Source: UBA2773 sp964643985
GTDB lineage: Bacteria > Patescibacteriota > Minisyncoccia > Moranbacterales > DUUL01
Length of the DNA stretch: 5,463 bases
Direction: 5' to 3'
NCBI GenBank assembly: GCA_964643985.1
Contig: CAZXUS010000039.1
Span: 1-5,463, forward strand
Shown: in pieces, positions 5,458-5,463 of the stretch
How the letters are laid out: every line of letters begins with the position of its first letter
Numbering within the stretch: position 1 is the first letter of the stretch
Position numbers and translations under genes: made by a program
The notes under the pieces: model-generated
What the model was told of the DNA's origin: nothing
The model's input: the letters and a program-made list of their open reading frames with translations, nothing else
Databases searched by the model: none

Positions 5458-5463
5458 TAAAAA

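Overview
The window is AT-rich, and every gene I can support reads on the minus strand. Composition (A/K-rich coding strand, long T-rich spacers) and gene content suggest a small-genome bacterium of the Candidate Phyla Radiation (Patescibacteria). The content is a surface hydrolase joining a beta-helix-like region to an LCAT-type domain, plus an AbiE toxin-antitoxin pair. This is an inference from style; there is no marker gene. All three intact genes end in TAA and code Trp as TGG, so nothing points to a recoded stop codon.

Layout, read in the direction of transcription (high to low coordinates). (1) 5457-2821: a large surface lipase/acyltransferase-like protein. It has a beta-helix-like N-terminal region, an LCAT-family alpha/beta hydrolase with a readable Ser-Asp-His triad, an acidic then Lys/Glu-rich stalk, and a C-terminal membrane anchor. 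The frame is open to the window edge, so the true start and signal-peptide core probably lie outside. (2) 2820-1872: about 950 bases with no intact gene. It is not featureless: several short, coding-like minus-strand frames can be joined by single-base indels, which suggests decayed genes. The best are 2322-2065 and 2011-1868. (3) 1871-389: an AbiEi/AbiEii-type toxin-antitoxin operon. The antitoxin comes first and overlaps the nucleotidyltransferase toxin by 8 bases. A 23-bp inverted repeat lies on the -10 of a good sigma70-like promoter, as expected for autorepression by the antitoxin. (4) 388-1: a spacer with a small GC-rich island, then a broken reading frame running off the window edge that encodes a Cys-rich CCxxC segment.

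The main interest is the antitoxin promoter region. Its promoter and operator lie inside an older reading frame whose stop overlaps the antitoxin start as ATGA, and the predicted transcript would begin with a 7-codon mini-ORF ending at that same overlap. Relic genes on both sides suggest the TA module sits in a decaying or rearranged locus. The hydrolase and the TA module show no visible functional link.
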